DNA of 64,000 nt from Amia ocellicauda. Taxonomy: Eukaryota > Chordata > Actinopteri > Amiiformes > Amiidae. Every line of letters begins with the position of its first letter. The first letter of the stretch is position 1. The stretch covers positions 868,001 through 932,000 of the forward strand of contig NW_027102661.1 in assembly GCF_036373705.1 (NCBI RefSeq), in the 5' to 3' direction. Below are positions 31,732 through 42,612 of the stretch, in pieces. Below the pieces are notes generated by a model, which saw nothing but the letters and a program-made list of their open reading frames with translations, was not told the DNA's origin and searched no databases. Made by a program: the position numbers and the translations under genes.

Positions 31732-32442
31732 ATGTCCAGCGACATCAACATGAAACCCCGCAAGAAACAATCCCGGGCAAGGGTTCCTGTACTCACCAAT
31801 TTGAAGATTGAACGCTCCTGGGTGTTGTTCTGGGGGGCTCGACGGGGTTACCGCTTTAAAAGGGATCCCAGCTATGTTGGAGTGGAGCTTTTTGCTTTGG
31901 GAGAGAAGGAGGGTACGTTGGAACCTTTTGAGACGGTAATTGAATACTCTTATGAGGACTGGTTGAAGGTGATGGCCTGGAGAGATCTGGGGCTTGTGGA
32001 TAAGACTCTAGAAGGCTTGCAAGAGGGTCCAAGAGAATGCGAAATGGAGTCTCCGACTCAGGGTTTTGAAAGGTGTGAATGGGAAAGCTTGCAGAACTAC
32101 GGTAGAGTGGTGAAGAGTCTATCTCTAACTACAGATCGTAAGGTTTTGTTTAGCAGTACCCTGATTACAAACCCTATTGAAGGGGGTGTGGAGGATCCAG
32201 AAAAACAGGTTACTGAAATTATGTTTAACGCCGTGGACTGGCCGTTCTTGAAAGAGGTCATAAACTGTATAAATGATGGTTTTGACATCTTGACCAAATG
32301 TTCGCAACTGGATTTGGTTAGAAGGAGAATATGCTGGATTATGGATTATATATCCCCCTTGAATGACGACGACGATGATAAAACAGACGACGTGTGGGGT
32401 TTTGGAGGGGGGTCTGACGGCTCAGGGGCTACTCTCTTCTAA
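31732..32442 (+). CDS. Early gene 1, possibly PC4-like fold, element C
   Basis: A 236-codon frame. The N-terminus is basic (MKPRKKQSRARVP). Residues about 22-95 run WVLFWGARRGYRF, VGVELFAL, PFETVIEYSYEDWLKVM, then a short helix. The order of strands followed by Y-x-x-W-L-K resembles the transcriptional coactivator PC4/p15, but the match is weak and by eye only. The second half is a separate helical region (FLKEVINCINDGFDILTKC) ending in an acidic run (DDDDDK). No LxCxE motif is seen. Its position next to the terminal CRE/TATA region suggests a first-expressed regulator. Copies B and E have a shortened form. Confidence 0.65.
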   Translation: MSSDINMKPRKKQSRARVPVLTNLKIERSWVLFWGARRGYRFKRDPSYVGVELFALGEKEGTLEPFETVIEYSYEDWLKVMAWRDLGLVDKTLEGLQEGPRECEMESPTQGFERCEWESLQNYGRVVKSLSLTTDRKVLFSSTLITNPIEGGVEDPEKQVTEIMFNAVDWPFLKEVINCINDGFDILTKCSQLDLVRRRICWIMDYISPLNDDDDDKTDDVWGFGGGSDGSGATLF

Positions 32443-32457
32443 GAGGGCGGTGTGTCG

Positions 32458-32486
32458 TGACGTAGTGAAGAGATAGGATAAAAGGC
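32458..32486 (+). promoter_or_regulatory. CRE-like site plus TATA box for early gene 2, element C
   Basis: TGACGTAG (32458-32465), then GGATAAAAGG (32477-32486), 35 bp before the ATG at 32521. Confidence 0.55.
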
Positions 32487-32520
32487 GCAACAATTCAATC
32501 ATGGTTGAAAATTAAAGAGA

Positions 32521-33039
32521 ATGTCTTACCTGAAAGCTGCGGACGTCGACAGGCTCTACAGGCCTCTTCAAACCCGGGATCACCCCTGGTTCTATTCCCC
32601 AGATTTTGTATACACTCTGGAACCCTTTGACTGCGGTTACTCTCCAAGACCTCAGACCCTGGACTGCTTCTGCAACTGGTTCTGTCATCAACACTCTGCA
32701 GCTAACCTGAGAGCGCTATTACACCATGTGCTTGACAGAAAAGTAGCCAACGCGAGCCTTTTCTCTACAGATTTAACCATCGATGAGGATCAACTTTCAA
32801 ACCTGGAAAAGTTAATGGCTGCTGTAACAAAGACCGGGGGGTACGAACACTGGGATGAAGCGCTCAAGGGGGCCAAGAATGATATTAGGCCATTTCATCA
32901 ACATCTGTATGACCTTTTACTGAGCATGTTTAATACACCTCTGTTTACTTTTAAAATAGGTCATATTGTTGTTTTATTTACATATGTAACTGAGGTGTGT
33001 GCCTACAAGATAAAGAAACAGGTATATTTGTTGATATAG
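32521..33039 (+). CDS. Early genes 2/3, rearranged single frame, element C
   Basis: Identical to 22933-23451. The first 50 residues match early gene 2 (MSYLKAADVDRLYRPLQ) and the rest matches early gene 3 from LDCFCNWFCHQHS onward. The zinc-like HPSQ part is absent. Confidence 0.5.
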   Translation: MSYLKAADVDRLYRPLQTRDHPWFYSPDFVYTLEPFDCGYSPRPQTLDCFCNWFCHQHSAANLRALLHHVLDRKVANASLFSTDLTIDEDQLSNLEKLMAAVTKTGGYEHWDEALKGAKNDIRPFHQHLYDLLLSMFNTPLFTFKIGHIVVLFTYVTEVCAYKIKKQVYLLI

Positions 33040-33150
33040 ATCAAGTAACCAATCATCTGATTTCTTTTTGTCTGGACCGTAGAAAAAATTGTTGTGTATG
33101 TTATACTTTTCTCAAATGTCTAAAAAGGGGTATCTGCTCTCCTGAAGTTG

Positions 33151-33173
33151 AATAAAAAACCTTGTATAAAAAC
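33151..33173 (+). promoter_or_regulatory. Early poly(A) signal and integrase TATA box, element C
   Basis: AATAAA at 33151-33156 and TATAAAAAC at 33165-33173, 38 bp before the integrase ATG. Confidence 0.5.
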
Positions 33174-33211
33174 TTTGCGCATAGTGTGGGTCTGTGTGGT
33201 TATTTGACAGA

Positions 33212-34264
33212 ATGACTCGGCAAGCTCCCCAAATGCAGGAACTATACTACAACCCAGCCAAGATTGGGGGTTTGGCGGGTAAGAAGGGTTTTCAAAGAGG
33301 ACTCGCTGAGGCCGGAGTGAAGGTTAATGATGTGGTTGTTTCAGAATGGTTACGGGAACAAGACGCCTATACCTTACATAAACCTCTCAGGATTAACTTT
33401 AAAAGAAACCGCGTATATGCAACTGACATAGACTCACAATGGCAAATGGATCTAGTCGATATGTCAAATTTATCAAAACATAACAATGGTCACAAATTGA
33501 TGTTGATGTGTATCGATGTGTTATCAAAATATGCCTGGGCTCGCATTCTACATAATAAAACAGGTCGGGCGGTGACAAGGGCCTTTGAGGATATATTGTC
33601 CCAGGGTCGATGTCCTAAAAAACTGCAGACTGATAAAGGAAAAGAGTTTCTCAACAGAGAATTTCAGAATCTACTGAAGAGACACAAAATACATCATTTC
33701 ACCACCGGTAATGAGCTTAAGGCATCGGTAGTGGAGAGGTTTAACCGCACCATAAAGACCAAAATGTGGAGATATTTTACAGCGGTCAACACGTTCAAGT
33801 ATTTTGATAAAGTTCAGGATTTTATCGATACTTACAACCAAGGGTATCACACCAGTATTAAAATGAAGCCTATAGATGTGGATCAAAGTAATTCTTTTAA
33901 GGTCTATAAAAAATTATACGGACCATTTATTAAGAAGGGAAAAACTACTTATAAGTTCAACATCTGTGATGTGGTTCGCGTTTCAAAGCTAAGGAGTACT
34001 TTTACAGTTACCAAACAGTTGGCTAGAGACCCCCCCGTGTACCGGTTAAAAGACTATGACGGGGAGAATATAGAAGGAACGTTTTACGAAGCCGAGTTAC
34101 AAAAAATTATTGTGGGTAAAGACAGTGTATACAGAGTTGAAAAGATATTAGCTGAAAAAACCCAGAACCGGAAAAAATATGTGTTGATGAAATGGCTTGG
34201 ATGGCCTGAAAAGTTCAATAGTTGGGTCCCGGAACAACAGGTTTGCGATATTCAATCCTTATAA
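33212..34264 (+). CDS. DDE integrase with chromodomain, element C
   Basis: A 350-codon open frame. It joins the linear element into host DNA with a 6-bp stagger. The core is retrovirus-like: first Asp in WQMDLVDMS (about residue 80), second Asp in LQTDKGKEF, Glu in SVVERFNRTIK about 33 residues later. A small SH3-like segment follows (YKFNICDVVRVSKL). The C-terminal chromodomain has the aromatic pattern YRVEKIL, KYVLMKWLGW and NSWVPE; in chromoviruses and Polintons such domains read histone methyl marks and steer insertion. Most related to integrases of Polintons and Ty3-type elements. It has its own TATA box. Confidence 0.9.
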   Translation: MTRQAPQMQELYYNPAKIGGLAGKKGFQRGLAEAGVKVNDVVVSEWLREQDAYTLHKPLRINFKRNRVYATDIDSQWQMDLVDMSNLSKHNNGHKLMLMCIDVLSKYAWARILHNKTGRAVTRAFEDILSQGRCPKKLQTDKGKEFLNREFQNLLKRHKIHHFTTGNELKASVVERFNRTIKTKMWRYFTAVNTFKYFDKVQDFIDTYNQGYHTSIKMKPIDVDQSNSFKVYKKLYGPFIKKGKTTYKFNICDVVRVSKLRSTFTVTKQLARDPPVYRLKDYDGENIEGTFYEAELQKIIVGKDSVYRVEKILAEKTQNRKKYVLMKWLGWPEKFNSWVPEQQVCDIQSL

Positions 34265-34311
34265 CAACATGCCCGCGGGTGTGTTGGGGGCATTACTTTC
34301 GATACTCAAGA

Positions 34312-35032
34312 TCGAATCAGGAGGCTTCTACGTGACTCTACCCAGTAACGCCTCTCTCGATATATACCCTAAAAATGAAATATTTGGAATTTGGAAAATC
34401 TATAGATCTAAGGGGGTCGTGGGAAGTGGGGTTGGCGGAAATACAGTATCCTTACACTTGGGCTGTTTTACAAGATAAGGATGCCACTTTCGCCATTTTT
34501 GATGATGTAAAAAAGAGTCAATGGACATTCACGATACAAGGAGGTTATTATGACAATGTGGATAAAATATTAGATGAGATGCATAAACAGTTCTCAGAAG
34601 GCACCCCCAACATCAAGCTATATTACAACCCTATTAAAAACAGAGTGTACAAGGTGTCAAAACCAGGTATTAGCATTCAAACCAGCGGCCAACTGGGGCG
34701 TATATTAGGGTTCTATTCGGACACAGAGAGCAGGTTCTCAGAAGTGGTGTGGCGGCTTTTACACTCTTTATGTGTATACGGATATCATAACCCACCAGAG
34801 GGTCTGGGATAGTTATGTCCCCCTTTTGAGAAATGTACTTATTAAAGGTAAAAGCAATGACATGGTCACAATTACTTATGACAAACCACACTACGTACCA
34901 GTCTCAATGACCCACTTTGACAACATCACGATCGAAGTAAAATCGGATCAGAATATCAACGTACCCTTCCGCTTCGGTAAAGTTAATGTCAAACTACATT
35001 TTCGACCCCTGAAACAGTGTGTACATTATTAA
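34312..35032 (+). pseudogene. Penton (minor capsid protein), element C, broken
   Basis: Same gene as 15117-15849, with FYVTLPSNASL near the start and VNVKLHFRPLK near the end. Interrupted. The near-identical tandem duplication ends inside it. Confidence 0.78.
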
Positions 35033-35033
35033 A

Positions 35034-35521
35034 ATGGCTACCTCGAGGGGTTATGTAGATCCTAGCGCCTATGTGGATTATTACAAGATGCAAGATGGAA
35101 CGGCTTGCCCGGTTTTGTAGGAGCCCCCACAATGTATGGCGCCGGTCTAGGAGGACTCTTTCATGGTCTCTTTAGAATGGCCGTACCCCTGCTTAAGAGA
35201 GGCTTTGCTATAGCCAGACCCCACTTGAAATCAGCGGCTAAAAATATTGTTAGTGACGTGTTCACCAATGTTATGAACCGGGCAGCTAGCCATGAGCATC
35301 AGGAGGGTTCGGGTCTCATGGTAATGGCGAGGAGGGGGGGTAAAAGAAGAAACAGCATGTGTCCACCAGGGCGACGAAGATCCGTGGCTAACAAAAAACG
35401 AAGAATCTCTCATTCTCCAACATATCGTGGAAACACTCGGAGAAGGAAGCAGCACAAGAAAAAACCTGCAAAAAGAAAGTCTCAAAGAAAGAAAAATAGA
35501 GCCTCAGGATACATCTTTTAA
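35034..35521 (+). pseudogene. pX/pVI-like basic virion protein, element C, damaged start
   Basis: The body is open from the MPGFVGAPTMYGAGLGG region to the basic tail (ARRGGKRRNS to NRASGYIF). The expected N-terminal part is damaged relative to copy B. Confidence 0.68.
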
Positions 35522-35523
35522 AC

Positions 35524-36828
35524 ATGTCTTTTTTCCACAGTCTATCGGAAGTATGCGTCAAATCAGAACTGGATCTGTTTACAGTTCCATACACTCAAAC
35601 GAGTATAGATAAGATCATATATGTAGAGATTCCCCCTCTATCTGCAATTTCAAACACGGCCCCTCTGGAGTTTTTTATAGCTGGCAATGGCGAGGATTAT
35701 ATTGATTTGAATAACACATTTATTTTAATGAACTGTAAAGTGACTGATTAGGATGGCGATGCAATCGAGAATACGGCCATCGCTGGGGTCATCAATTACC
35801 CGGTGGCCACCATGTTTTCACAGGTGGATGTGACCCTAAGAGATCGGCTCATTAGTCAAAGCAGCAATACTTACCCCTATAGAGCCATGATGGAGTGTAA
35901 ACTTAATTATAGTGAGGAGACCCTAAGCAAACAGTTCAGCCCCGGCCTTTTCTTCAAAGACATCTCGGAAGCTATGGACGACAAGGATCCAGAGGGACTC
36001 AATAAGGGTTTGCAAAAAAGAACGGCCTCTTCAACAGAAGGGAGGACCTTTGAGCTAATGGGGCATATCCATGCAGACATATTTTTCCAAGAAAAACTCA
36101 TGCTCAACGGGGTAGACATTAAAATTAAAATGATCCGTAGTAAAAATGCTTTTTGTCTGATGACCCCTGATACGGAAAAATATAAACTGACCATATTATC
36201 GGCCTCGCTGTTTGTGAAAAAAGTGTCCGTCTCCCCGGCGGTTAAACTAGGACACGCGCAGGCGTTAATGACGGCAAACGCCGAGTACCCGATCGAAAGA
36301 GTCTATATGAAAGTCCACAGTATCCCCGCAGGGACACGGGTGATGAACCAGGAAAATCTGTTTCTAGGACAGCTCCCAAAACAGGTTATTATAGGTCTCG
36401 TGGATAATGATGCATTTACCGGGGTTTACAACAAGAACCCCTTTAACTTTAAACATAACGCGGAATTTATAGCGTTGTACGTCGATGGTGTGCAGGTTCC
36501 ATCCAGACCTTTTCAACCTGACTTTGAAAACGGCAATGCGGTTCGTGAATATGACAGTCTAGTACTGGCTACGGGTCGCCATCTCAAGGATCAAACTCTG
36601 CTGATCGATCGCCGGGAATACTGCAGCGGTTACACCCTGTACGGTTTCAACCTGACCCCTGACGAAGAGTGTGGACAACATTTTTCACTGATGAAGACGG
36701 GCAATATGCGTTTGGAGATGCGTTTCAAGCAGCCTCTACCACGCACTGTAAATATGGTCGTGTATGCTGTGTTTGACAACATTATTGAGGTGAATCGGAG
36801 GAGAAACGTTCCGTATGATTATTATTAA
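35524..36828 (+). pseudogene. Hexon (major capsid protein), element C, broken
   Basis: Same gene as 25938-27245. The last 341 codons are open in one frame; the gene as a whole is interrupted. Confidence 0.87.
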
Positions 36829-36829
36829 A

Positions 36830-37387
36830 ATGAACACCAGAGAGTTCAACCACAACATGAATGCCCTGGCCGGCTCACGGAAACTGTTTCAAGGAGTCTA
36901 CGCCTGCGATCAGCTGCCTAAATTTAAGATCAAGAATTTACCTGCAATGTACATAATCAACACACACCCTAAAAATATGCCCGGAGAACATTGGCTGGCT
37001 ATTTATCTAAGGGAGGACCACCGTGGAGAATTTTTTGATTCCTATGCAAACCCCCCGGATTTCAGACCTTTCCCTCGGAAGATCAATAACTTTCTGCTCA
37101 ACAACTGTCAAGAAACCATTTACAGCGGTCGTCAAGTACAAAGTCTTCAGACCTTCACTTGTGGTCAACACTGTGTGTTTTTCTTATATCATAGATCTAA
37201 AGGAAGGTCATACCCCGATATTATGGCCTTGTACAGTGAGGATTTAGGCCAAAATGATAAAAAAGTGGCAGAGTTTGTCAGGACACTGTGGACCCCCCCT
37301 TATAACACAATGACTTACGACCCTAGCCAGCCATGTATACAGATGGGGTGTTCTTGTGAGGATTTTAAAAGATGTCATGCGTGTTAA
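36830..37387 (+). CDS. Adenain-like maturation protease, element C
   Basis: A 185-codon frame with the active-site segments GEHWLAIY and TFTCGQHC and the Cys-rich tail. It differs from copy A at only a few residues. Last gene of the rightward block. Confidence 0.88.
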   Translation: MNTREFNHNMNALAGSRKLFQGVYACDQLPKFKIKNLPAMYIINTHPKNMPGEHWLAIYLREDHRGEFFDSYANPPDFRPFPRKINNFLLNNCQETIYSGRQVQSLQTFTCGQHCVFFLYHRSKGRSYPDIMALYSEDLGQNDKKVAEFVRTLWTPPYNTMTYDPSQPCIQMGCSCEDFKRCHAC

Positions 37388-37554
37388 GGTGAAAAAATAA
37401 TGAAAACAGCCTTTGAATCATTAGTTTTGTTTTTATTCAACACAATTCTTATACAAAGCAGGGTTTATGGTATAAATAAATGAACAACATTTGAAAAAAA
37501 AAATAATTGTTTGTCGGGTCATTATTTACAGGGGAGACAAATAAAAACATGAGA

Positions 37555-38298
37555 TTAATAAGCTTCCCAACGATGGATAGATCCTGAGGATGGTCGCTCA
37601 GCACGGTCAGAGTAATGAGATATCGGAGTCAGATCAGGCTCCACCTCTTTACACAGACGGATTTTTTGTCGCGTTTCCTGGTTAGGAACTGTTGATTGGG
37701 GCATGTTCAGACAGGCCATCGCCTGTAGGAAAGCATTCCAGCCTACAGGTCGGCGACTATCGGGTACCTTATTAGTGCTAGTGACACTCTTCAACAAATC
37801 AAACATGTGTGAACCTTTGATCAGTTGTCCTTTAAAAACAAATTCACCCTGTTCATTCCAAGCCGTTACCCGCGGTTTCTGAACCATTTTGTGCAGGATA
37901 TATTCTGCATGTCTTTTGCTTCTGGCCGGCATGTTTCTCAAATCATCCGTTACAACATCTCCCTCTGAACTCTCAACAGGTTCGGTCACCGCAACATCTT
38001 TATCAACCGTACCCCCCGCATCAGCCCCAGAACCATTTTCTTGAGAGGCCATGGTTAAAGTTAAAATGTTTTGATCTTTTTCACCCTGTCTAACCAGACG
38101 GAGGTAGCGCTGTAACGTGTTGGTATACAACTGAGCTTTGGAATACTGATTTAAATCGGCCCTGGCCTGTATAGCTTTCATTTCAGAGTCCAGGTTGTTT
38201 TCGGCCGTTTGTCTAATGGGCTCTGGCCCGACAACATTTTTTCTCAGTTTCTCAAGCTGCTCCTGAGGGATCAAAAACATTTTCTGAGCATATTCCAT
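37555..38298 (-). CDS. Conserved Polinton protein with coiled N-terminus, element C
   Basis: A 247-codon open frame, nearly the same as copy A (2420-3163). First gene met on the minus strand after the convergent poly(A) region (37388-37554), that is, the last gene of the leftward block. Confidence 0.7.
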   Translation of the reverse strand: MEYAQKMFLIPQEQLEKLRKNVVGPEPIRQTAENNLDSEMKAIQARADLNQYSKAQLYTNTLQRYLRLVRQGEKDQNILTLTMASQENGSGADAGGTVDKDVAVTEPVESSEGDVVTDDLRNMPARSKRHAEYILHKMVQKPRVTAWNEQGEFVFKGQLIKGSHMFDLLKSVTSTNKVPDSRRPVGWNAFLQAMACLNMPQSTVPNQETRQKIRLCKEVEPDLTPISHYSDRAERPSSGSIHRWEAY

Positions 38299-38300
38299 TA

Positions 38301-38636
38301 TTAACCCACTCTGGAAGCTAGAAGACTGGTTAGGAAAGGCACGGCTATGCTCAACAGCGGTCCTATAAAACCCCCGGTTTGATTAATCTTCTTTCTTTTT
38401 CTTTTAATAGAATACTTCTTATTAGCGATGATCTTGATAACCGCTTTTTGTTTTTTGAGTTTAGAATGTTGAGAAGTGGTTAGGGGTATATTACCGCGTA
38501 AGATGTTAAAAGCTATTTCACACAGGGTCTCGATCAAATCCGAGGGGGCCCCTGCCAGCACAGCTTTCCTATGGCGCGGGCTCCCCTCAAATAACATTTG
38601 CAAAAGTGGCAGATTTCTTTTAATCCGAACAGACAT
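38301..38636 (-). CDS. Small basic core protein, element C
   Basis: A 111-codon open frame, the same layout as copy A: basic middle, hydrophobic glycine-led end. Confidence 0.65.
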   Translation of the reverse strand: MSVRIKRNLPLLQMLFEGSPRHRKAVLAGAPSDLIETLCEIAFNILRGNIPLTTSQHSKLKKQKAVIKIIANKKYSIKRKRKKINQTGGFIGPLLSIAVPFLTSLLASRVG

Positions 38637-38651
38637 TCTTATGTATTTCCT

Positions 38652-39314
38652 TTACTTTAGCACATACACTGCCGGCCAATCGGGCGGGCACAAACCTGTT
38701 CTGAGGCGAAAGTCTTCTGGGGTTTGTGCTTTTAAGTCCGCAATCAAGTCCCCATAGGGTTTTTTGGTGGCATCCTCAAATGCCTCCAAAAAGAACTTGG
38801 TCTGGTTAGGGTACATTTGACGAGCCAAGACGGTGACCTGTAGTTTATCTCTGGGGTTTTTAAAAATAATTATATAATTGGCATTTAAATTAATAGTGCG
38901 GCTTTTTTTACCTTGAAAAAATAGATTTTGAACTAAATAAATAATACTTAAATTCCTATGATGAGTGTACTTTGTGAAAGCTTTTTCCACTTCACTGTTG
39001 TCACCGGCCTGCTCCATCAGGTCATCAAGGATCACTAGATTAGTTTGACCGGGCGGGAACAAGTCATCGTCACACAACGAGGCGGGGAGACCTTGCACAA
39101 ATTTCAGATTATTTTTTTTCGAAGCCAAATCATCGTAGAGAGGTTGCCAGCAAGAGTAACACCACACTATGTTGTCAAGAGCTTGGGACACGGTTGTGTC
39201 CACATCTTCTATGATGTTCTTTATAAGATAGCTCTTCCCCGAATTGGAGGGACAGGCTATAATACAGGAGAAAGGGTGTTGAAGTCTGTTATCAAAACCA
39301 CCGCTAATATCCAT
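38652..39314 (-). CDS. FtsK/A32-type packaging ATPase, element C
   Basis: A 220-codon frame open over the whole gene. P-loop segment PSNSGKSYLIKNII at about residues 22-35, Walker B LVILDDLMEQAGDN at about 94-107, then an arginine-rich region and the family-typical QMYPNQTKFFLEAFEDATKKPYG near the C-terminus. The length is usual for Polinton ATPases. It overlaps the polymerase 3' end by 11 bp and lies 15 bp before the core gene. Confidence 0.86.
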   Translation of the reverse strand: MDISGGFDNRLQHPFSCIIACPSNSGKSYLIKNIIEDVDTTVSQALDNIVWCYSCWQPLYDDLASKKNNLKFVQGLPASLCDDDLFPPGQTNLVILDDLMEQAGDNSEVEKAFTKYTHHRNLSIIYLVQNLFFQGKKSRTINLNANYIIIFKNPRDKLQVTVLARQMYPNQTKFFLEAFEDATKKPYGDLIADLKAQTPEDFRLRTGLCPPDWPAVYVLK

Positions 39315-42300
39315 AAGGCAGAGTGGTATAATCAGTCTTCAACACTCTTTTATTGTACACCACCCTGAACCGTTTGTTTAGTGATCTATTTTCCAACGTG
39401 TACCCCTTTTTATTTCGATAGATCTGATTTCCGGCTGTAATAATCTCACGAGGAGGCGCGTCTTTCTTGTTACAAAACTTTCTACCAGGGTCGTCAGAGA
39501 CTTGATGTTAATGAGCTTGTTGTTACAATGGTTCAGAGTGAAACCCTTAACTTTCATACAGGTCTTACCCGCAGCCGTTCTGTAGGCAAAAGTCTTAGGA
39601 CCCCCTGAAACAAACTCCTGAGGATCTAGTTCGCTCGTTAACTCCCCAAGGTAGTCCCCGAGGGGAGGGACCCAATCCCCTGGCCTGGTGACAAAGATTA
39701 CAGAGTCAGTATCATGATAGAGCGTGCGTTCCTGCAACTGATCCATTAAGTTGTACAGTTCAAGCCGGGCGTAAGCCGTGGTAAAAACCGCTATGAAAAC
39801 ATTAACGTTCCCCTGTTTGGTGGGGAAATCTTTAGGGGCCCTCCACTGGACCTGTGCCACGTGGTCATTTAAGAATTGAAAGTGTGATACTGCATGTTGT
39901 TTGGAAAACATAAATTCTATAAACTGTTCAGGGGTTTTAATCAAGGTTGTGTTTAGACGGTAATTTCTTTCCCCAAACTTACCCCACAGACTGTTTAAAA
40001 TCAGTTTGGACATTTGTCTCTTGGCGGGGTTTACAGTTATGTTCCCCGGCTCTAGACGGATCCCTTCCTTTTCAAAATATTGCTGAATGTATCGCTCTTT
40101 GTCAACACACCATGAGGGATAGCCCGATGCCTCCTGTTTCCCTTTCAGATGGGTCATAATGTAATCAGCAAAAAGAGTATCAGATTTTTCAGAAAAATGC
40201 CAAACCTCAAACACCTTACCGACTCTGTAACCTTTCTCCACCGCCTTGTCAAGCTCAATGCTACACCAGACACCCGTCATCTTCATCACTGTGCAGACAA
40301 GAGGTAGTTTGATTTTCAGTTTCCACACACGTTCTACACAGAGGGAACATCAATTTTCCCGAACACCTGTAAGGCAACACGGGTAAGAACAGCTCGCGAG
40401 GAGGGTACATGGTGACTTTGATCAATCCAAAGTAATGTCCGATTTCGAGAAAGTCACGATAAACAATGGTTGGACGCCCCACCGGGTACATTTTGGTCTT
40501 GTTGACATAAGGGTACAGACTGGTGAAATCATAGTAATCTACTCTCTCACCCTCCTTTACCTCATAATGTAAACAGAGGGCATTGGTACGACCCCCAAAT
40601 AACGCATCCCGGGGCTCTAGACATTCAGGAAAGTCCAAGGTTTCCATAAACCGTTGTACCCCCGCATCCTGTTGCTTCAGGGTCGTCCACTCGTGTTCCC
40701 AAATCACCAGCACGTTCAAACCATAGGTGTTTTTTAAAGTTTCAATTCGTTCCTGGAAATCATAGTAGATATCACCGCAGAGTTTTTGTGTTTCGGGGTT
40801 AAAGGTGTTTGGGTCGAAGCACTGAGGACAGCCATGGTAAATACAACCAGCAAACTCATAAGCGGTACGCCGTCCGAACACGTCGCTAAAACCATCTAAG
40901 TAGTAAGGCCCCATTTTGACTTCCCCTTGATTTAAAGCATGTCTGATGAATATGTTATCCCGGGCACTCAGGTATTCCAGCCACTGTATGGAGACAGTCG
41001 AAAAGTTCTTTTGTCTAGCACGATAGTTGTCAGAAGTGGTGACCGCTATAGTGTTTTTCTGCAAGAAATTGGACCGATACATTTTCATGCAGAGAGACAC
41101 TATGGTCACACTTTGCAATGGGTCGAGACCCGATGTGTTGATAACCTCGGTGCAGAAACGCACACAGGCTTCTTTAAGGATCACCACATCATTTTAACAA
41201 TAAGCGGCCATCTCTTCTCGGAAATCAAAAACACCTCACTTAACCGTATTGTACCATTTAAAGAATTCCTCCCTCTCATGAGACATCATAGTATCAACCC
41301 CATAATAAGAGGCGGGCGGGTAGGACCCTCGATAATTTTGAGTGTCCTTAGTATTAAAAAAATGGCAGAACCAACCTTTCTTCTGAGCCTCAAAACCCAG
41401 AGCCTTAGGCAAAGCGCTCAATTTCATGGGGAGGAAATTTAACGAGTCTATGTAACGTTAGTTGAAAGCTTCGTCGGTGAAACACATGATCTTGCTACCC
41501 TGAGCTATTATTTTTGGGGTCACCCCATTTTCCACCAGATACTTCATCAAAATGTAAGAATCATAACCCTTAGCATTGTGGGCAATAAATGTGTAATTGA
41601 GGTATTTTGGACCGCGATACCGCGTAAAGAAATCCCTGACACAACTCTCACCGCTAGCTGACCACTCACGATCCAACATGTCAATACAGTGTATATAATT
41701 AGCAACGTGGACCCCGTTTTCTTGCCGGCATTCAAAAGCAAAAAAGACATACCGGTTGTGCGGCGGCTCCTTTTTAACCGGCTGAATAAAGCACTGGTGT
41801 TCGGACCCCGGGGTTAAATCAGCATTACAGATCCTGCATCTCGGCTCCAGACATTTGTGTGGTTTAACCTCATGAAAACGGTACTGGAGGCAACACTGCG
41901 GGCAATATTTAGTTTGATCACAATAACTCAGTTTTTTAACCCCCTCAGCAGCGGCCCTCTGTACCTTATGCTCGGAAAAACAGAACGCTGAGAGACAAAT
42001 CCTTAAGCAATCTTTACATCGGATGGTAGGGGCCAAACCCTTATGACATTGCGGATTGAAACAGACGTTACAGTAACAGTCACAGCGGTGCTTAAGCTTA
42101 TCATTGAAGGCCTTATAACACCAATGACAAACATACGAACAACCCAAAAAAGCCGTCAAACTCTTTATTCCAAATTAATGTCTATCACCTAGGAAGAGAA
42201 ACAGTGTCTGTGTATGGGTTTCAGGATGTGTCTGAAATTTAACAAATACTTCCTTTACCTCACAACGGTACCACACAACAATTTTTAAAGACAACAACTC

Positions 42301-42612
42301 CTCAAACTTGGTAATGTCTGAAAAGGCAACCATCTGTTGAGAGTTTAAGCCGGCCCTCTGATGAAGCATTAAAGCCTCTTGCAGAGCTTGGGGTTCAGGC
42401 ATGTCGGGGGTGAGTAGTTTTATTAAACTGTAAGCAAAACAGAGCTTATTGTCCCCACTGGAACTCACCACTAATTGCCTGAGCTTGGTCCTAATTATGT
42501 CGTTCTTCAAGCATTTCGACAGTCTTCTAAGCGCCCCACCCTCAGGGTTACGAACCACATTCATTACCAGAGACAGACTTTCATCAGCTAAGATGGCTGC
42601 GTTACTTTGCAA
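39304..42612 (-). pseudogene. Protein-primed family B DNA polymerase, element C, broken
   Basis: About 3.3 kb. The start (MQSNAAILADESLSL) lies inside the end of the acidic repeat gene. Then a Cys-rich zinc-binding region (about 41950-42160), the exonuclease region (near 41560-41750), and polymerase motifs DFTSLYP, LNSLWGKFG and YHDTDS. Several interruptions. Confidence 0.9.

Larger units (their letters stand above)
27254..34487 (+). repeat. Right unit of the near-identical 7.2 kb tandem duplication
   Basis: Partner of 17666-24899 at an offset of 9,588 bp. The match ends inside the penton gene, where copy C begins to show many single differences from copy B'. Confidence 0.9.
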
